The notes under the pieces are model-generated. The model was not told where the DNA came from. It worked only from the letters and a program-made list of their open reading frames with translations, and searched no databases. Source: Spirosoma sp. SC4-14 (GTDB taxonomy: Bacteria; Bacteroidota; Bacteroidia; Cytophagales; Spirosomataceae). Taken from it: DNA of 64,000 bases. The stretch covers positions 7,557,001 through 7,621,000 of the forward strand of contig NZ_CP147518.1 of the NCBI RefSeq assembly GCF_037201965.1. The letters run 5' to 3'. Positions within the stretch are counted from its first letter, which is position 1. Each line of letters opens with the position of its first letter. This document shows positions 9,901 to 17,129 of this stretch, piece after piece. The position numbers and the translations under genes were made by a program.

Positions 9901-10374
9901 GACTTCTACGTTGCCAATAGCAACGACGGGCGTCAGGGCGAAGCTGTTTATACGTTTCAGAACGTTGCTCCCGGCACTTATTCCGTTCAGGTAAAAGCAT
10001 GGGACATTAACAATAATTCTACTGAGGGCACGTTGAGCTTAGTAGTTTCTGGTAAGCCGGGGCTACGTTTGCAATTGATTCAGGCGAGTCCGAATCCAGT
10101 AATAACCGATACGAAAGTATCAATTGTACATAATCGTTCGGGTGAACCGCTCGACTGGACATTTCAGATTTTCGATCTGAGCGGGCGTATGTTCAGTCAG
10201 CAGCAAGGGCAGTGTAGCGACTGTTCGGCATCCCTTGAAATTGGAACGTGGAATGGTCTGACTGAAGCAGGACAAACCGCACCAAATGGTTTATACGTAT
10301 ATAGACTTCACATTCAGTCAACAGTTGATGGCTCAACTGCTGATGGAAGTGGCCGACTAATTTTATTAAAATGA
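6922..10374 (+). CDS. porU: Type IX secretion system sortase PorU
   Basis: A 1150-residue exported protein of the gingipain-like (C25) peptidase family. PorU sits on the outer face of the outer membrane, removes the C-terminal sorting domain of type IX cargo and joins the cargo to A-LPS, together with PorV, PorQ and PorZ. A signal peptide with a long N-region ends near VRAQS (residue 43). The peptidase domain covers about 410-770; the catalytic His is H661 in NYSGHGG and the nucleophile C694 in TATCQFGRYDDP, 33 residues apart as in gingipains. The C-terminal part has Ig-like sections and a FlgD-like module with SPNP and NGLYVYRL near 1060-1150, which anchors PorU rather than acting as a cleaved signal. 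It overlaps the SprT-like gene by four bases, and porV follows, as in related genomes. Confidence 0.95.
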   Translation: MNKGSCRIRRTSKLTSNRCLNVIGLAIIHCLLVTTPPKVRAQSVLGNGIWIKIGVTESGVYRIDQTTLTRLNPAFGSADPRLFRLYGNGGAALPQSNASPRPTGLLENAVQVTGEADGRFDSGDALLFFGQSPHTVRYDSVAQRFKHQINPYSDTTFYFLTIGSSPGLRIAEHAAGTLSGLPTINTCIDYQFHEQDLLKVQSVRSGREWFGEYMTTDTLKDIPFDVSGQVAGSPVRIAASVMAGALSPTQFSLQLNDQQAGILPVSSISGNEYDYQGVIRTDTFWLKPATTSETIHLKLTFQKKGQLSASGYLNYLSIQTQRELRQYAQPLWARWVAAGQCGVKQATTGLRIWNITNPLTPLTQLYSLATDQVARWVSESAGDYFLFTDNQVKTAASLRLIANQNLSDLSTPNLLIVTPAAWKDQAQRLAAFRKEHDQLSVQVVTTQEVYNEFASGQADLTAIRDATRYFYLKQPGQLRYLLLFGDATFDYRNISQLLNNTQLANTVPVYESYESLHPVLSYSSDDYFGFMDEQEGEWPETAAGDYQMDIGVGRLPVKSSDEAKTVVDKLIRYSSDPTLAGDWQTKVMLVADDGDYNIHQQDANSLATLIETNSPAYRPERIFMDAYPQEITSDGQKSPTVNELINQGISDGRLMINYSGHGGIETLADEQVVTLQDILSWKNRRLPLFITATCQFGRYDDPTTNSGAELALLSRLGGAIGLLTTTRPVYANTNLVLNTSFYKAVFSPINNQMPRLGDVTRLTKNASLVGPVNRNFALLGDPSMRLAYPQAQVAITNVNGQPVSINRIDTLRALQTVELTGEIQQLGARLSDFSGKVKLTLYDKATTQTTLGTESAKMSYQAYTSTLFAGEVTVQNGRFTTRFVMPKDINYSVGRAKLYAYAIRSDSLLDALGSYDSLRVGGSMIVDNPDTEPPAMQLSVEGGVASNDQILVAGPAITLHVTLSDNEGINIARAGLGHELTAQFSGQEPVILNDFYVANSNDGRQGEAVYTFQNVAPGTYSVQVKAWDINNNSTEGTLSLVVSGKPGLRLQLIQASPNPVITDTKVSIVHNRSGEPLDWTFQIFDLSGRMFSQQQGQCSDCSASLEIGTWNGLTEAGQTAPNGLYVYRLHIQSTVDGSTADGSGRLILLK

Positions 10375-10418
10375 TCACCGGTTGAAATAACCATTTTTTC
10401 TAATCCAACGAATCGTTG

Positions 10419-10426
10419 TAATTTTG
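10419..10426 (+). promoter_or_regulatory. Promoter of porV
   Basis: TAATTTTG matches TAnnTTTG exactly and TTTC lies 18 bases upstream (10397-10400) at the -33 place. The predicted start of transcription is near 10432, 55 bases before the porV ATG, so porV can be expressed apart from porU. Confidence 0.55.
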
Positions 10427-10486
10427 ACCGTTCAGGGCTGTCCCATTCACCACAACCAGTCGTTGTTGTTGAGCAACACACTTTGT

Positions 10487-11737
10487 ATGAAGCGCAATTT
10501 CTCCCGTGTAATTTTTGCCGTTTGTAGTGTCTTTCCTTCTGTTCTTTTTGCCCAAACTACGCTGTCTGGTTCCAACCTTGGAATTCCAACCTCAGCAGTA
10601 CCCTTTTTAAACTTTACGCCCGATGCCCGCTCAGGCGCCTTAGGCGAAGCTGGGGTTGCTCTGGGAGATGCTGATGCTAACGCGATCTTTTGGAATCCTT
10701 CGAAATTGGTATTTGCCAAACAGAGCAAAGGTGCTGCTATTTCCTATACACCCTGGCTACGACAACTGATTGGCGATATGTATTATACCTATCTGTCGGG
10801 CTACTCCAAAATAGGGAAAAACTCAGTGATAGGTGGCTCCTTAATGTACTTTGACCTGGGAACCGTAAATTTCACAACGGCAACAGGAGTAGCTGCCGGA
10901 ACCTTCAACTCGCGCGAATACGCCGTAACGGCTTCGTTTTCGCAGCGGTTATCGCAAAATTTCTCGTTAGGGGTCGACCTCAAATACCTGAACTCTAACC
11001 TGGCTGCCGGTGCAGCCAACGTTGGTCTGAAACCGGGCGGAACAGCCGCTGCCGACATTAGCGCCTTTTATCGCGATGAAGCGCGCGATAACGCTACCGG
11101 CAAAGGCTTCGGATGGGCATTCGGAGGTATGATTTCAAATCTGGGTGGCCGAATCAGCTACGGTGGAACGCAACGGTACTTTATCCCAACCAACCTGCGG
11201 TTAGGAACAGCACTTACCTACTATGCTGATCAGTACAATAAATTCAACTTCGTAGCCGACGTCAATAAACTGATGGTGCCTACTCCGCCCGAATATGCAC
11301 GCGATGCCAACGGGAATCTTATTCCTATAGCGGGTACGAACCCAACCAAGTATCAGATTGCCCGTGGTAAAGACCCCGACCGAAACTACTTTAGTGCAGT
11401 GTTTGGTTCTTTTGCCGATGCTCCCGGCGGTTTCAGTGAGGAATTAAAAGAGTTTACGGTGTCAACAGGCGTAGAATATTGGTACAATGATCAGTTCGCT
11501 GTTCGGGCTGGTTATTTCGGCGAATCGAATGCAAAAGGCGGACGTAAATATTTTACAACGGGTATTGGCTTGCGGTTACAACAACGGTTTGGCGTCGATT
11601 TCTCGTATTTGCTGCCGGTGAAGCAGGGTAATGCACTGGCCAATACGTTCCGAATTTCGCTGATCCTGAACTTCAATAGTTCTGGTGCCGTCGGCTCAGA
11701 CGACGATACCGACGCCAGCAACGACGATTTCAATTAA
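10487..11737 (+). CDS. porV: Type IX secretion system outer membrane protein PorV
   Basis: A 416-residue FadL-like outer membrane beta-barrel. PorV collects cargo from the SprA/Sov translocon, shuttles it to the attachment complex and binds PorU. The start at 10487 gives a clean signal peptide, MKRNFSRVIFAVCSVFPSVL followed by FAQ; the in-frame codons upstream are not translated by this reading. The beginning of the mature protein, NLGIPTSAVPFLNFTPDARSG, then ALGEAGVALGDADANAIFWNP, is the PorV signature (FLxxxPDARxxAMG...). The final strand ends in FRISLILNFN before an acidic tail DDDTDASNDD. It lies just downstream of porU. Confidence 0.95.
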   Translation: MKRNFSRVIFAVCSVFPSVLFAQTTLSGSNLGIPTSAVPFLNFTPDARSGALGEAGVALGDADANAIFWNPSKLVFAKQSKGAAISYTPWLRQLIGDMYYTYLSGYSKIGKNSVIGGSLMYFDLGTVNFTTATGVAAGTFNSREYAVTASFSQRLSQNFSLGVDLKYLNSNLAAGAANVGLKPGGTAAADISAFYRDEARDNATGKGFGWAFGGMISNLGGRISYGGTQRYFIPTNLRLGTALTYYADQYNKFNFVADVNKLMVPTPPEYARDANGNLIPIAGTNPTKYQIARGKDPDRNYFSAVFGSFADAPGGFSEELKEFTVSTGVEYWYNDQFAVRAGYFGESNAKGGRKYFTTGIGLRLQQRFGVDFSYLLPVKQGNALANTFRISLILNFNSSGAVGSDDDTDASNDDFN

Positions 11738-11853
11738 GCATGAGCTATTTGTAGTTGAAATCAATATGAATATTCAATTAGCAGCACGACATTGCGAACA
11801 GAATCTCTCGTAGGCCATTTCGCAACCTGAATTAATTTCGAACCATACTATAG

Positions 11854-11884
11854 AAATGGCATTTCGGAACTGAAATGCCATTTT
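11854..11884. terminator. Terminator after porV
   Basis: Perfect 12-bp arms AAATGGCATTTC (11854-11865) and GAAATGCCATTT (11872-11883) with a six-base loop, followed by TTTCTTT. Confidence 0.85.
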
Positions 11885-11903
11885 CTTTATCCCAAAGAAT
11901 TTA

Positions 11904-13184
11904 ATGGTACTTGACAGAACTCAATCGCCTGCATTTCAGATAATTCAGGAGGTCCGTCTTCCGGCCTTCCAGACATTTTCATTAGATAATGGTATTCCTC
12001 TTTATTTAATCGATGTTCCTCATCAGCCCGTATTACGAATCGAGTGTATATTCGAAGCGGGCACCTGGCAGGAAAAGATACCCGGCACCTCTTTTTTCGC
12101 CTTTAAAATGCTGACCGAAGGAACAGCTAATCGCTCCTCGGCACAGATTAGCGAATATTTTGACCGGTATGGCGCTTTCCTGGAACTAAATAGCGGACCT
12201 GATCGGGCAAGTGTAGTCATTTATTGCCTGACAAAATTTTTGCCTGATATTTTACCCCTGCTTCGGGAGTTACTAACTGAGTCGACATTTCCGCAAAAAG
12301 AACTGGAAGACCTGCGAAACATCACACTCCAGAATTTGCGGGTCAACTACGAAAAGAATGCCTATCTAGCCGGAGTTTTGTTTCGTAAACAACTGTTTGG
12401 TGCGCAACACCCTTATGGCCGTAGCCAGCGCCCTGAGATTATCGAACAACTATCCCGCGAAAGTATTGTCGATTTTTACGAACAGGATATTCGTAATCGC
12501 CCCTACCAGATACTGCTGGCAGGGCATGCCTCCGAAACTGAAGTTATTCTGATAAATCGCGCGCTCGGCCAGTTTCCCATTCAAAAAAATGAAGTAAGCC
12601 CAATTGACCACACCATAGCTGGAGAAGACCATTTGCCCATATTGGCCGAAAAGTCCGACAGCGTTCAATCCTCCATTCGGGTCGGTCGTCGATTATTTAC
12701 GAGAGCACATCCCGATTTTTTCAGGATGCTGGTCACAAACGAGGTATTGGGTGGGTATTTTGGCTCCCGACTCATGAAAAACATTCGGGAAGAAAAAGGA
12801 TTTACGTATGGGATTTCCTCAAACATGCCTTCGTTTCGACGAGATGGCTATTTCCTGATCGGGACCGATGTGAACAAAGAAAATACCCAGCAAACACTCG
12901 ATGAGATTCGTAAAGAAATCCGAATCCTTCAAACCGAACCGGTTGGTCAGCAAGAACTGGATACTGTCAAGAATTTTATGGCAGGCGAATTTGTGGGATC
13001 GCTTAACACACCGTTCGAAATAGCAGATCGCTATAAAGTTATATTGCTGGATGGTATGCCAGCCAATTTTCTAACGACCTATATTGAACGAATTCGATCC
13101 GTAACGCCAGAAGATATTATGGCAATGGCCAACCAATACCTGATCGACAGTAGCTTACAAGAAGTGGTCGTTGGCGGAAAATAG
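11904..13184 (+). CDS. M16 (insulinase/pitrilysin) family protein, zinc site missing
   Basis: A 426-residue two-domain M16 fold: the N-domain motif region lies at about 40-75 and the second half carries the RxxNxxLGGxxxSRLxxxIREEKGxTYGxxS pattern (here VTNEVLGGYFGSRLMKNIRE, then EKGFTYGISS) near 275-305. Active members have HxxEH in the segment G-x-x-H-F-x-E-H-M-L; this protein reads GTSFFAFKMLTEGT, so all three residues of the site are replaced (F, F, K). It has no signal peptide. It therefore resembles the non-catalytic partner of the heterodimeric M16B peptidases and mitochondrial processing peptidase, but no active partner gene is next to it. Start ATG 11904, 20 bases after the porV terminator. 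Confidence 0.85.
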   Translation: MVLDRTQSPAFQIIQEVRLPAFQTFSLDNGIPLYLIDVPHQPVLRIECIFEAGTWQEKIPGTSFFAFKMLTEGTANRSSAQISEYFDRYGAFLELNSGPDRASVVIYCLTKFLPDILPLLRELLTESTFPQKELEDLRNITLQNLRVNYEKNAYLAGVLFRKQLFGAQHPYGRSQRPEIIEQLSRESIVDFYEQDIRNRPYQILLAGHASETEVILINRALGQFPIQKNEVSPIDHTIAGEDHLPILAEKSDSVQSSIRVGRRLFTRAHPDFFRMLVTNEVLGGYFGSRLMKNIREEKGFTYGISSNMPSFRRDGYFLIGTDVNKENTQQTLDEIRKEIRILQTEPVGQQELDTVKNFMAGEFVGSLNTPFEIADRYKVILLDGMPANFLTTYIERIRSVTPEDIMAMANQYLIDSSLQEVVVGGK

Positions 13185-13332
13185 CATCGGCAGGAAATTT
13201 ATTTAGTAACTGAATTGTTATAAAAAATATAGATTTGTTGATTCCATAACAATAATCTAATTTTGGGGTCACATTGCGTTTTCTCACCAGGCACTTCTTC
13301 AGGCTTTTTCTGCTTTGCTAACAACCGTTTAC

Positions 13333-13340
13333 TAAATTTG
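13333..13340 (+). promoter_or_regulatory. -7 element just before plsY
   Basis: TAAATTTG followed by C matches the -7 consensus; a TTTG at 13314-13317 lies 15 bases upstream, a little short. Transcription would begin at about 13346, the A of the plsY ATG, so the mRNA may be leaderless. Confidence 0.45.
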
Positions 13341-13345
13341 CGTTA

Positions 13346-14002
13346 ATGAACGTTTTTTTGATTAGTGTTACCGTAGTAGTAGCGTATCTGCTTGGCTCCA
13401 TACCAACCGCCGTTTGGTATGGACAGGGTTTTTTTGGTATTGATATTCGCCAACATGGTAGTGGTAATGCCGGAGCAACGAACACATTCAGGGTATTGGG
13501 CAAACGAGCCGGTACTATTGTTATGCTGGTCGATGTATTAAAAGGATACACAGCAGCAATCATGGCGAATCTGCTGTGGTATCTGGATGTAATTACGCAA
13601 AAAGAAATTATGACCTTCGAAATTGTGTTTGGTCTGGTAGCGGTTATTGGCCACCTCTACCCGATTTTTGCCGATTTTAAAGGAGGAAAAGGAGTTGCGT
13701 CATTATTGGGTATGGTACTGGCCATTCATCCTGAGATGGCGTTGCTTTGTATCGGAATTTTTCTGCTCGTTGTCATTGCTTCGCAATATGTATCGCTGGG
13801 TTCTATTCTGGCCGCACTTGCCTTTCCAGTCCTATTGCTACTACAGGTGTTTGGGCAAAAAGAAAGTCCATTGCTGATTGTATTTGGCTTTGTAATGTTT
13901 CTGATGGTTGTGCTTACACATCAGAAAAATATTGGCCGCTTAATGCGTGGCCAGGAAAACCGCACAATACTGATTCGCCTGCGAAAGAAACGCGAAGAAT
14001 AA
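13346..14002 (+). CDS. plsY: Acyl-phosphate:glycerol-3-phosphate acyltransferase
   Basis: A 218-residue multi-spanning inner membrane enzyme that moves the acyl group of acyl-phosphate to glycerol-3-phosphate, the first step of phospholipid synthesis. The three PlsY motifs are visible: YLLGSIPTAVWYG and then HGSGNAGATNTFRVLG near residues 10-55, DVLKGY near 68, and FKGGKGVASLLG near 110-122. The length is near the family norm, with a basic C-terminal tail. The start is ATG 13346. Downstream is the M20 dipeptidase, separated by a possible terminator. Confidence 0.95.
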   Translation: MNVFLISVTVVVAYLLGSIPTAVWYGQGFFGIDIRQHGSGNAGATNTFRVLGKRAGTIVMLVDVLKGYTAAIMANLLWYLDVITQKEIMTFEIVFGLVAVIGHLYPIFADFKGGKGVASLLGMVLAIHPEMALLCIGIFLLVVIASQYVSLGSILAALAFPVLLLLQVFGQKESPLLIVFGFVMFLMVVLTHQKNIGRLMRGQENRTILIRLRKKREE

Positions 14003-14028
14003 GAAACCTATTTTCTGACCATATTCAT

Positions 14029-14070
14029 GCCCCGACGTTGCGCGAAATCTGCGTACCTTCGGGGCAAATT
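14029..14070 (+). terminator. Probable terminator after plsY
   Basis: GCCCCGA (14029-14035) pairs with TCGGGGC (14059-14065) and is followed by AAATTTTT. The loop of 23 bases is long, so this is moderate evidence. Confidence 0.5.
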
Positions 14071-14153
14071 TTTATGTATGACATTGACTATAAACGGTGT
14101 TCTACACAGTCTCTGCATAACGTCATGTATCGTACATGCCATTTAATCATACT

Positions 14154-15515
14154 ATGACTACTTACCTTGAAGCTAACAAGCAGCGATTTCTGGATGAGCT
14201 TCTGGAATTGCTGCGTATTCCGTCTGTATCAGCAGATTCTAATTTTAAAACCGATGTTCGTCGGGCAGCCGAGTATGTTAAAGAAAAGCTAAGTGCCGCC
14301 GGTATGGATAATGCGCAATTGTATGAAACACCAGGGCATCCGGTTGTTTATGCCGAAAAAATAGTGGACCCTGCGCGCCCAACGGTGTTGGTCTATGGCC
14401 ATTATGATGTACAGCCTGCCGATCCATATGACCTCTGGCAATCGCCACCGTTTGAACCCACCATCCGCAACGAACGCATCTATGCCCGTGGTGCCTGCGA
14501 CGACAAAGGCCAGTTTTACATGCATATCAAGGCTATTGAAACGATGCTGGCTACCGATGGCCTTCCATGCAATGTAAAAGTCATGATTGAAGGAGAAGAA
14601 GAAGTTGGCTCGGATCATCTGGGTACCTTTGTGGCAGAAAACCGAGACATGCTGAAAACCGACGTTATTCTGATTTCGGATACCAGTATCATCTCAAACG
14701 AAACGCCTTCTCTGGAAATTGGTCTGCGGGGTCTTTCTTACGTTGAAGTGGAAGTGACGGGTGCTAACCGCGATCTGCATTCGGGCGTGTATGGGGGGGC
14801 TGTTGCCAACCCTATTAATGTGCTGGCCAAAATGATTGCATCGCTTCACGATGAGAATGGCCACATCACCATTCCAGGCTTCTATGACAAAGTTGTCGAC
14901 CTGAGCGATGCCGAACGGGCCGAACTCGCCAAAGCCCCTTTCAATCTGGAAGAGTATAAGGCCGATTTGGGCATTAGAGATGTAGAAGGTGAAGTAGGTT
15001 ACTCAACCAACGAGCGTACATCGATCCGCCCGACACTCGATGCAAACGGCATCTGGGGCGGCTATACGGGCGAAGGGGCTAAAACGGTGTTGCCCTCGAA
15101 GGCTTTTGCCAAAATCAGTATGCGCCTGGTTCCCGATCAAACCCCCGACGAAATCACGGAACTCTTTACAAAGCATTTTAAGGCCATAGCGCCCGATAGC
15201 GTAACGGTGAAAGTGACTCCGCATCATGGTGGCTTACCGTATGTAACGCCTACCGATTCGGTTGAATTTGAAGCGGCTACCAAAGCCTTTGAAGACGCCT
15301 GGGGCAAGAAACCAATTCCAACCCGGGGCGGAGGCAGTATTCCAATTGTGGCTTTGTTTGAAAAAGAACTTGGCGTTAAATCCATTCTGATGGGTTTTGG
15401 TCTGGACAGCGATGCGTTACACTCGCCTAACGAAAGCTATGGCCTGTTCAACTTCTACAAAGGCATAGAAACCATTCCTTACTTCTATAAAAATTACGCT
15501 GAGCTTAAACAATAA
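14154..15515 (+). CDS. M20 family dipeptidase (carnosinase-like)
   Basis: A 453-residue cytosolic di-zinc peptidase of the M20 CNDP-like group, which cleaves dipeptides. Metal-site motifs are VYGHYDVQPADP near residue 85 (His and the catalytic Asp), GACDDKGQFYMH near 120 (bridging Asp), EGEEEVGSDHL near 152 (catalytic Glu-Glu), a later Asp in LISDTS, and SDALHSPNE near the C-terminus. The dimerisation or lid domain lies at about 195-330 and includes RDLHSGVYGG. Start ATG 14154 (MTTYLEANK) is preferred to the ATG at 14136 because homologous proteins begin with a short helix before the IPSVSAD motif. No signal peptide. Confidence 0.9.
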   Translation: MTTYLEANKQRFLDELLELLRIPSVSADSNFKTDVRRAAEYVKEKLSAAGMDNAQLYETPGHPVVYAEKIVDPARPTVLVYGHYDVQPADPYDLWQSPPFEPTIRNERIYARGACDDKGQFYMHIKAIETMLATDGLPCNVKVMIEGEEEVGSDHLGTFVAENRDMLKTDVILISDTSIISNETPSLEIGLRGLSYVEVEVTGANRDLHSGVYGGAVANPINVLAKMIASLHDENGHITIPGFYDKVVDLSDAERAELAKAPFNLEEYKADLGIRDVEGEVGYSTNERTSIRPTLDANGIWGGYTGEGAKTVLPSKAFAKISMRLVPDQTPDEITELFTKHFKAIAPDSVTVKVTPHHGGLPYVTPTDSVEFEAATKAFEDAWGKKPIPTRGGGSIPIVALFEKELGVKSILMGFGLDSDALHSPNESYGLFNFYKGIETIPYFYKNYAELKQ

Positions 15516-15543
15516 TGCGAATGCATCCGATGCGGTTTTAGGA

Positions 15544-15590
15544 TTTTGTCATTAGTAAGACTTCCTAATGACAATTGATCAATGACAAAA
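15544..15590. repeat. Overlapping alternative hairpins, TTGTCATTA type
   Basis: TGTCATTAG (15547-15555) pairs perfectly with CTAATGACA (15565-15573), while TTTTGTCATT (15544-15553) pairs perfectly with AATGACAAAA (15581-15590). The left arm is shared, so the two folds exclude each other. The words resemble the element at 61022-61095. No coding content. Confidence 0.6.
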
Positions 15591-15626
15591 CGTTAAAGCT
15601 ACGTTGGTATAATTTGTTTCTATTTT

Positions 15627-17039
15627 ATGAAGAAAGTGCTACTGGTTCTCCTACTGGTTGTTCAGGTAGGAACATTGGCCTGGGCTCAACAACCCACCAC
15701 CGCGCCCGCTTCGCGCACCTTAACCCCGGCTGAGCAGCGACAGAAAGAAAAAATAGAACGCGAAATTCAGCGCGAACGCCAGATTAAAGCCGAATGGGCC
15801 CAGAAACAGCGGGAATACGAAGCAAAACAGGCTGAAAAAGAGCGTCAGCGTCAGGCTAAAAAAGCAGCGAAAGAGCGTCAGCAACAAGAAAAAGAAGCGG
15901 ATAAATCACAGCCTGCTCCCGTAACGGTTAGTCCTCGTACACCAGTTCCGGCGAAGGAGCCAGAACCCGTAAAACAGGCTACAGAAGAACCGGTTTCTGT
16001 TCCTAAAGAGAAAAAACAGAAGCGCAAAAAAGAGCCAGCACCGGAACCAACCCCGACTGTTAAAGAGTCGAAACCTGTCGAACCAACACCGGTGCCGGTT
16101 ACGCCAACGCCACCATCTGTCGAAACCCCGAAACAGGTAGAAAAGGCTCCCCGGCCAACGCGTGAAAAGCGTGAACGGAAACCAATTGGTAAGCCAACGC
16201 TACCGGTTGACTCGGTTGCTGGCGTATCGGTAGCCACCGAACCTAACGTTGCCAGACCGACACGGGAGTTTCTACCGAAAGGCCATTTATTTGAACCGAT
16301 TTTACTCGACCCCCTCGAAGCCCGGACCTATGGTAGCGTTCTGCCATTCTATTATACGGATGGCGAAAAATATAAAGGCAGTATTGTGCCGTTTGCGTTT
16401 GGCTTTGCCAAGCCTTTTTACCGGCATACAACCGAACCCGGTAAATCGTCGGAATGGGTGCTCGATCTGGCGTCGTTTACGCAGTTTGAAGCCTTTCATG
16501 ACAATAAGCTCAATAAGGCTCGTCGGCAGATCATGAATACCGATTACAAAATCAGTATCATCTATAACATTCGGCGTGGTGTTAATAACTACCGCATTCG
16601 GGTATATCATATCTCTTCGCACCTGGGCGACGATTATATTTTCCGGAACCAGATTACGGCTCCATCGCCCAATGCGGTTAATTATGAACAGTTGGATGGT
16701 ACCTACAGCCGAAATGTCAATAACTGGCGGCTATATGGCGGCATTGGGTTTGTGCTTCGTAAAACCGAAGAACGGAAGCTGCTCAGTGCGCAACTGGGTG
16801 CTTTCTACAAAAAACCGTCCGACAAAGCAACGCGGCTCGTTGGTGGCGTCGACATCAAGTTCTGGCAACAAACCGATTTCCGGCCGGGTATTCATGCTGG
16901 TGTCGGTGTTGAAGTAGGTCGTACACAAAACAACCTGACCTTCCTGCTGGAAGGCTACTCGGGTTTCCGGCCCTATAGCCAATACGAAAACCAGCAGACG
17001 GTCTGGTTAGGGCTTGGGCTTTATCTGAACCCGTTCTGA
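15627..17039 (+). CDS. Exported protein of unknown function with charged linker and barrel-like C-terminal domain
   Basis: I do not recognise this 470-residue protein. It has a signal peptide MKKVLLVLLLVVQVGTLAWA ending before Q21. Residues about 28-95 are very rich in Lys, Arg, Glu and Gln with heptad-like spacing and should form a charged coiled coil. Residues about 95-205 are Pro/Glu/Lys/Thr-rich and disordered (PTPVPVTPTPPS). From about 210 to the end the protein alternates aromatic and polar residues (WRLYGGIGFVLRK, LLSAQLGAFYKK, HAGVGVEVGR) and ends WLGLGLYLNPF, a terminal aromatic residue as in outer membrane beta-barrels. An outer membrane anchored protein with a periplasmic stalk is an inference. 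It stands alone between the M20 gene and purB. Confidence 0.75.
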   Translation: MKKVLLVLLLVVQVGTLAWAQQPTTAPASRTLTPAEQRQKEKIEREIQRERQIKAEWAQKQREYEAKQAEKERQRQAKKAAKERQQQEKEADKSQPAPVTVSPRTPVPAKEPEPVKQATEEPVSVPKEKKQKRKKEPAPEPTPTVKESKPVEPTPVPVTPTPPSVETPKQVEKAPRPTREKRERKPIGKPTLPVDSVAGVSVATEPNVARPTREFLPKGHLFEPILLDPLEARTYGSVLPFYYTDGEKYKGSIVPFAFGFAKPFYRHTTEPGKSSEWVLDLASFTQFEAFHDNKLNKARRQIMNTDYKISIIYNIRRGVNNYRIRVYHISSHLGDDYIFRNQITAPSPNAVNYEQLDGTYSRNVNNWRLYGGIGFVLRKTEERKLLSAQLGAFYKKPSDKATRLVGGVDIKFWQQTDFRPGIHAGVGVEVGRTQNNLTFLLEGYSGFRPYSQYENQQTVWLGLGLYLNPF

Positions 17040-17085
17040 GTAGTCTGAACCTGAGTTAACTATCCGAAAGTGTTATACCATCGGG

Positions 17086-17113
17086 TTGTTTAAAGTCGTT
17101 TGCCTTACCTTTA
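17086..17113 (+). promoter_or_regulatory. Probable purB promoter
   Basis: TTG (17086-17088) and TACCTTTA (17106-17113) are 17 bases apart; the second differs from TAnnTTTG in the last base. The predicted start of transcription lies about 10 bases before ATG 17130. Confidence 0.4.
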
Positions 17114-17129
17114 CGTTTTGATTAACTAT

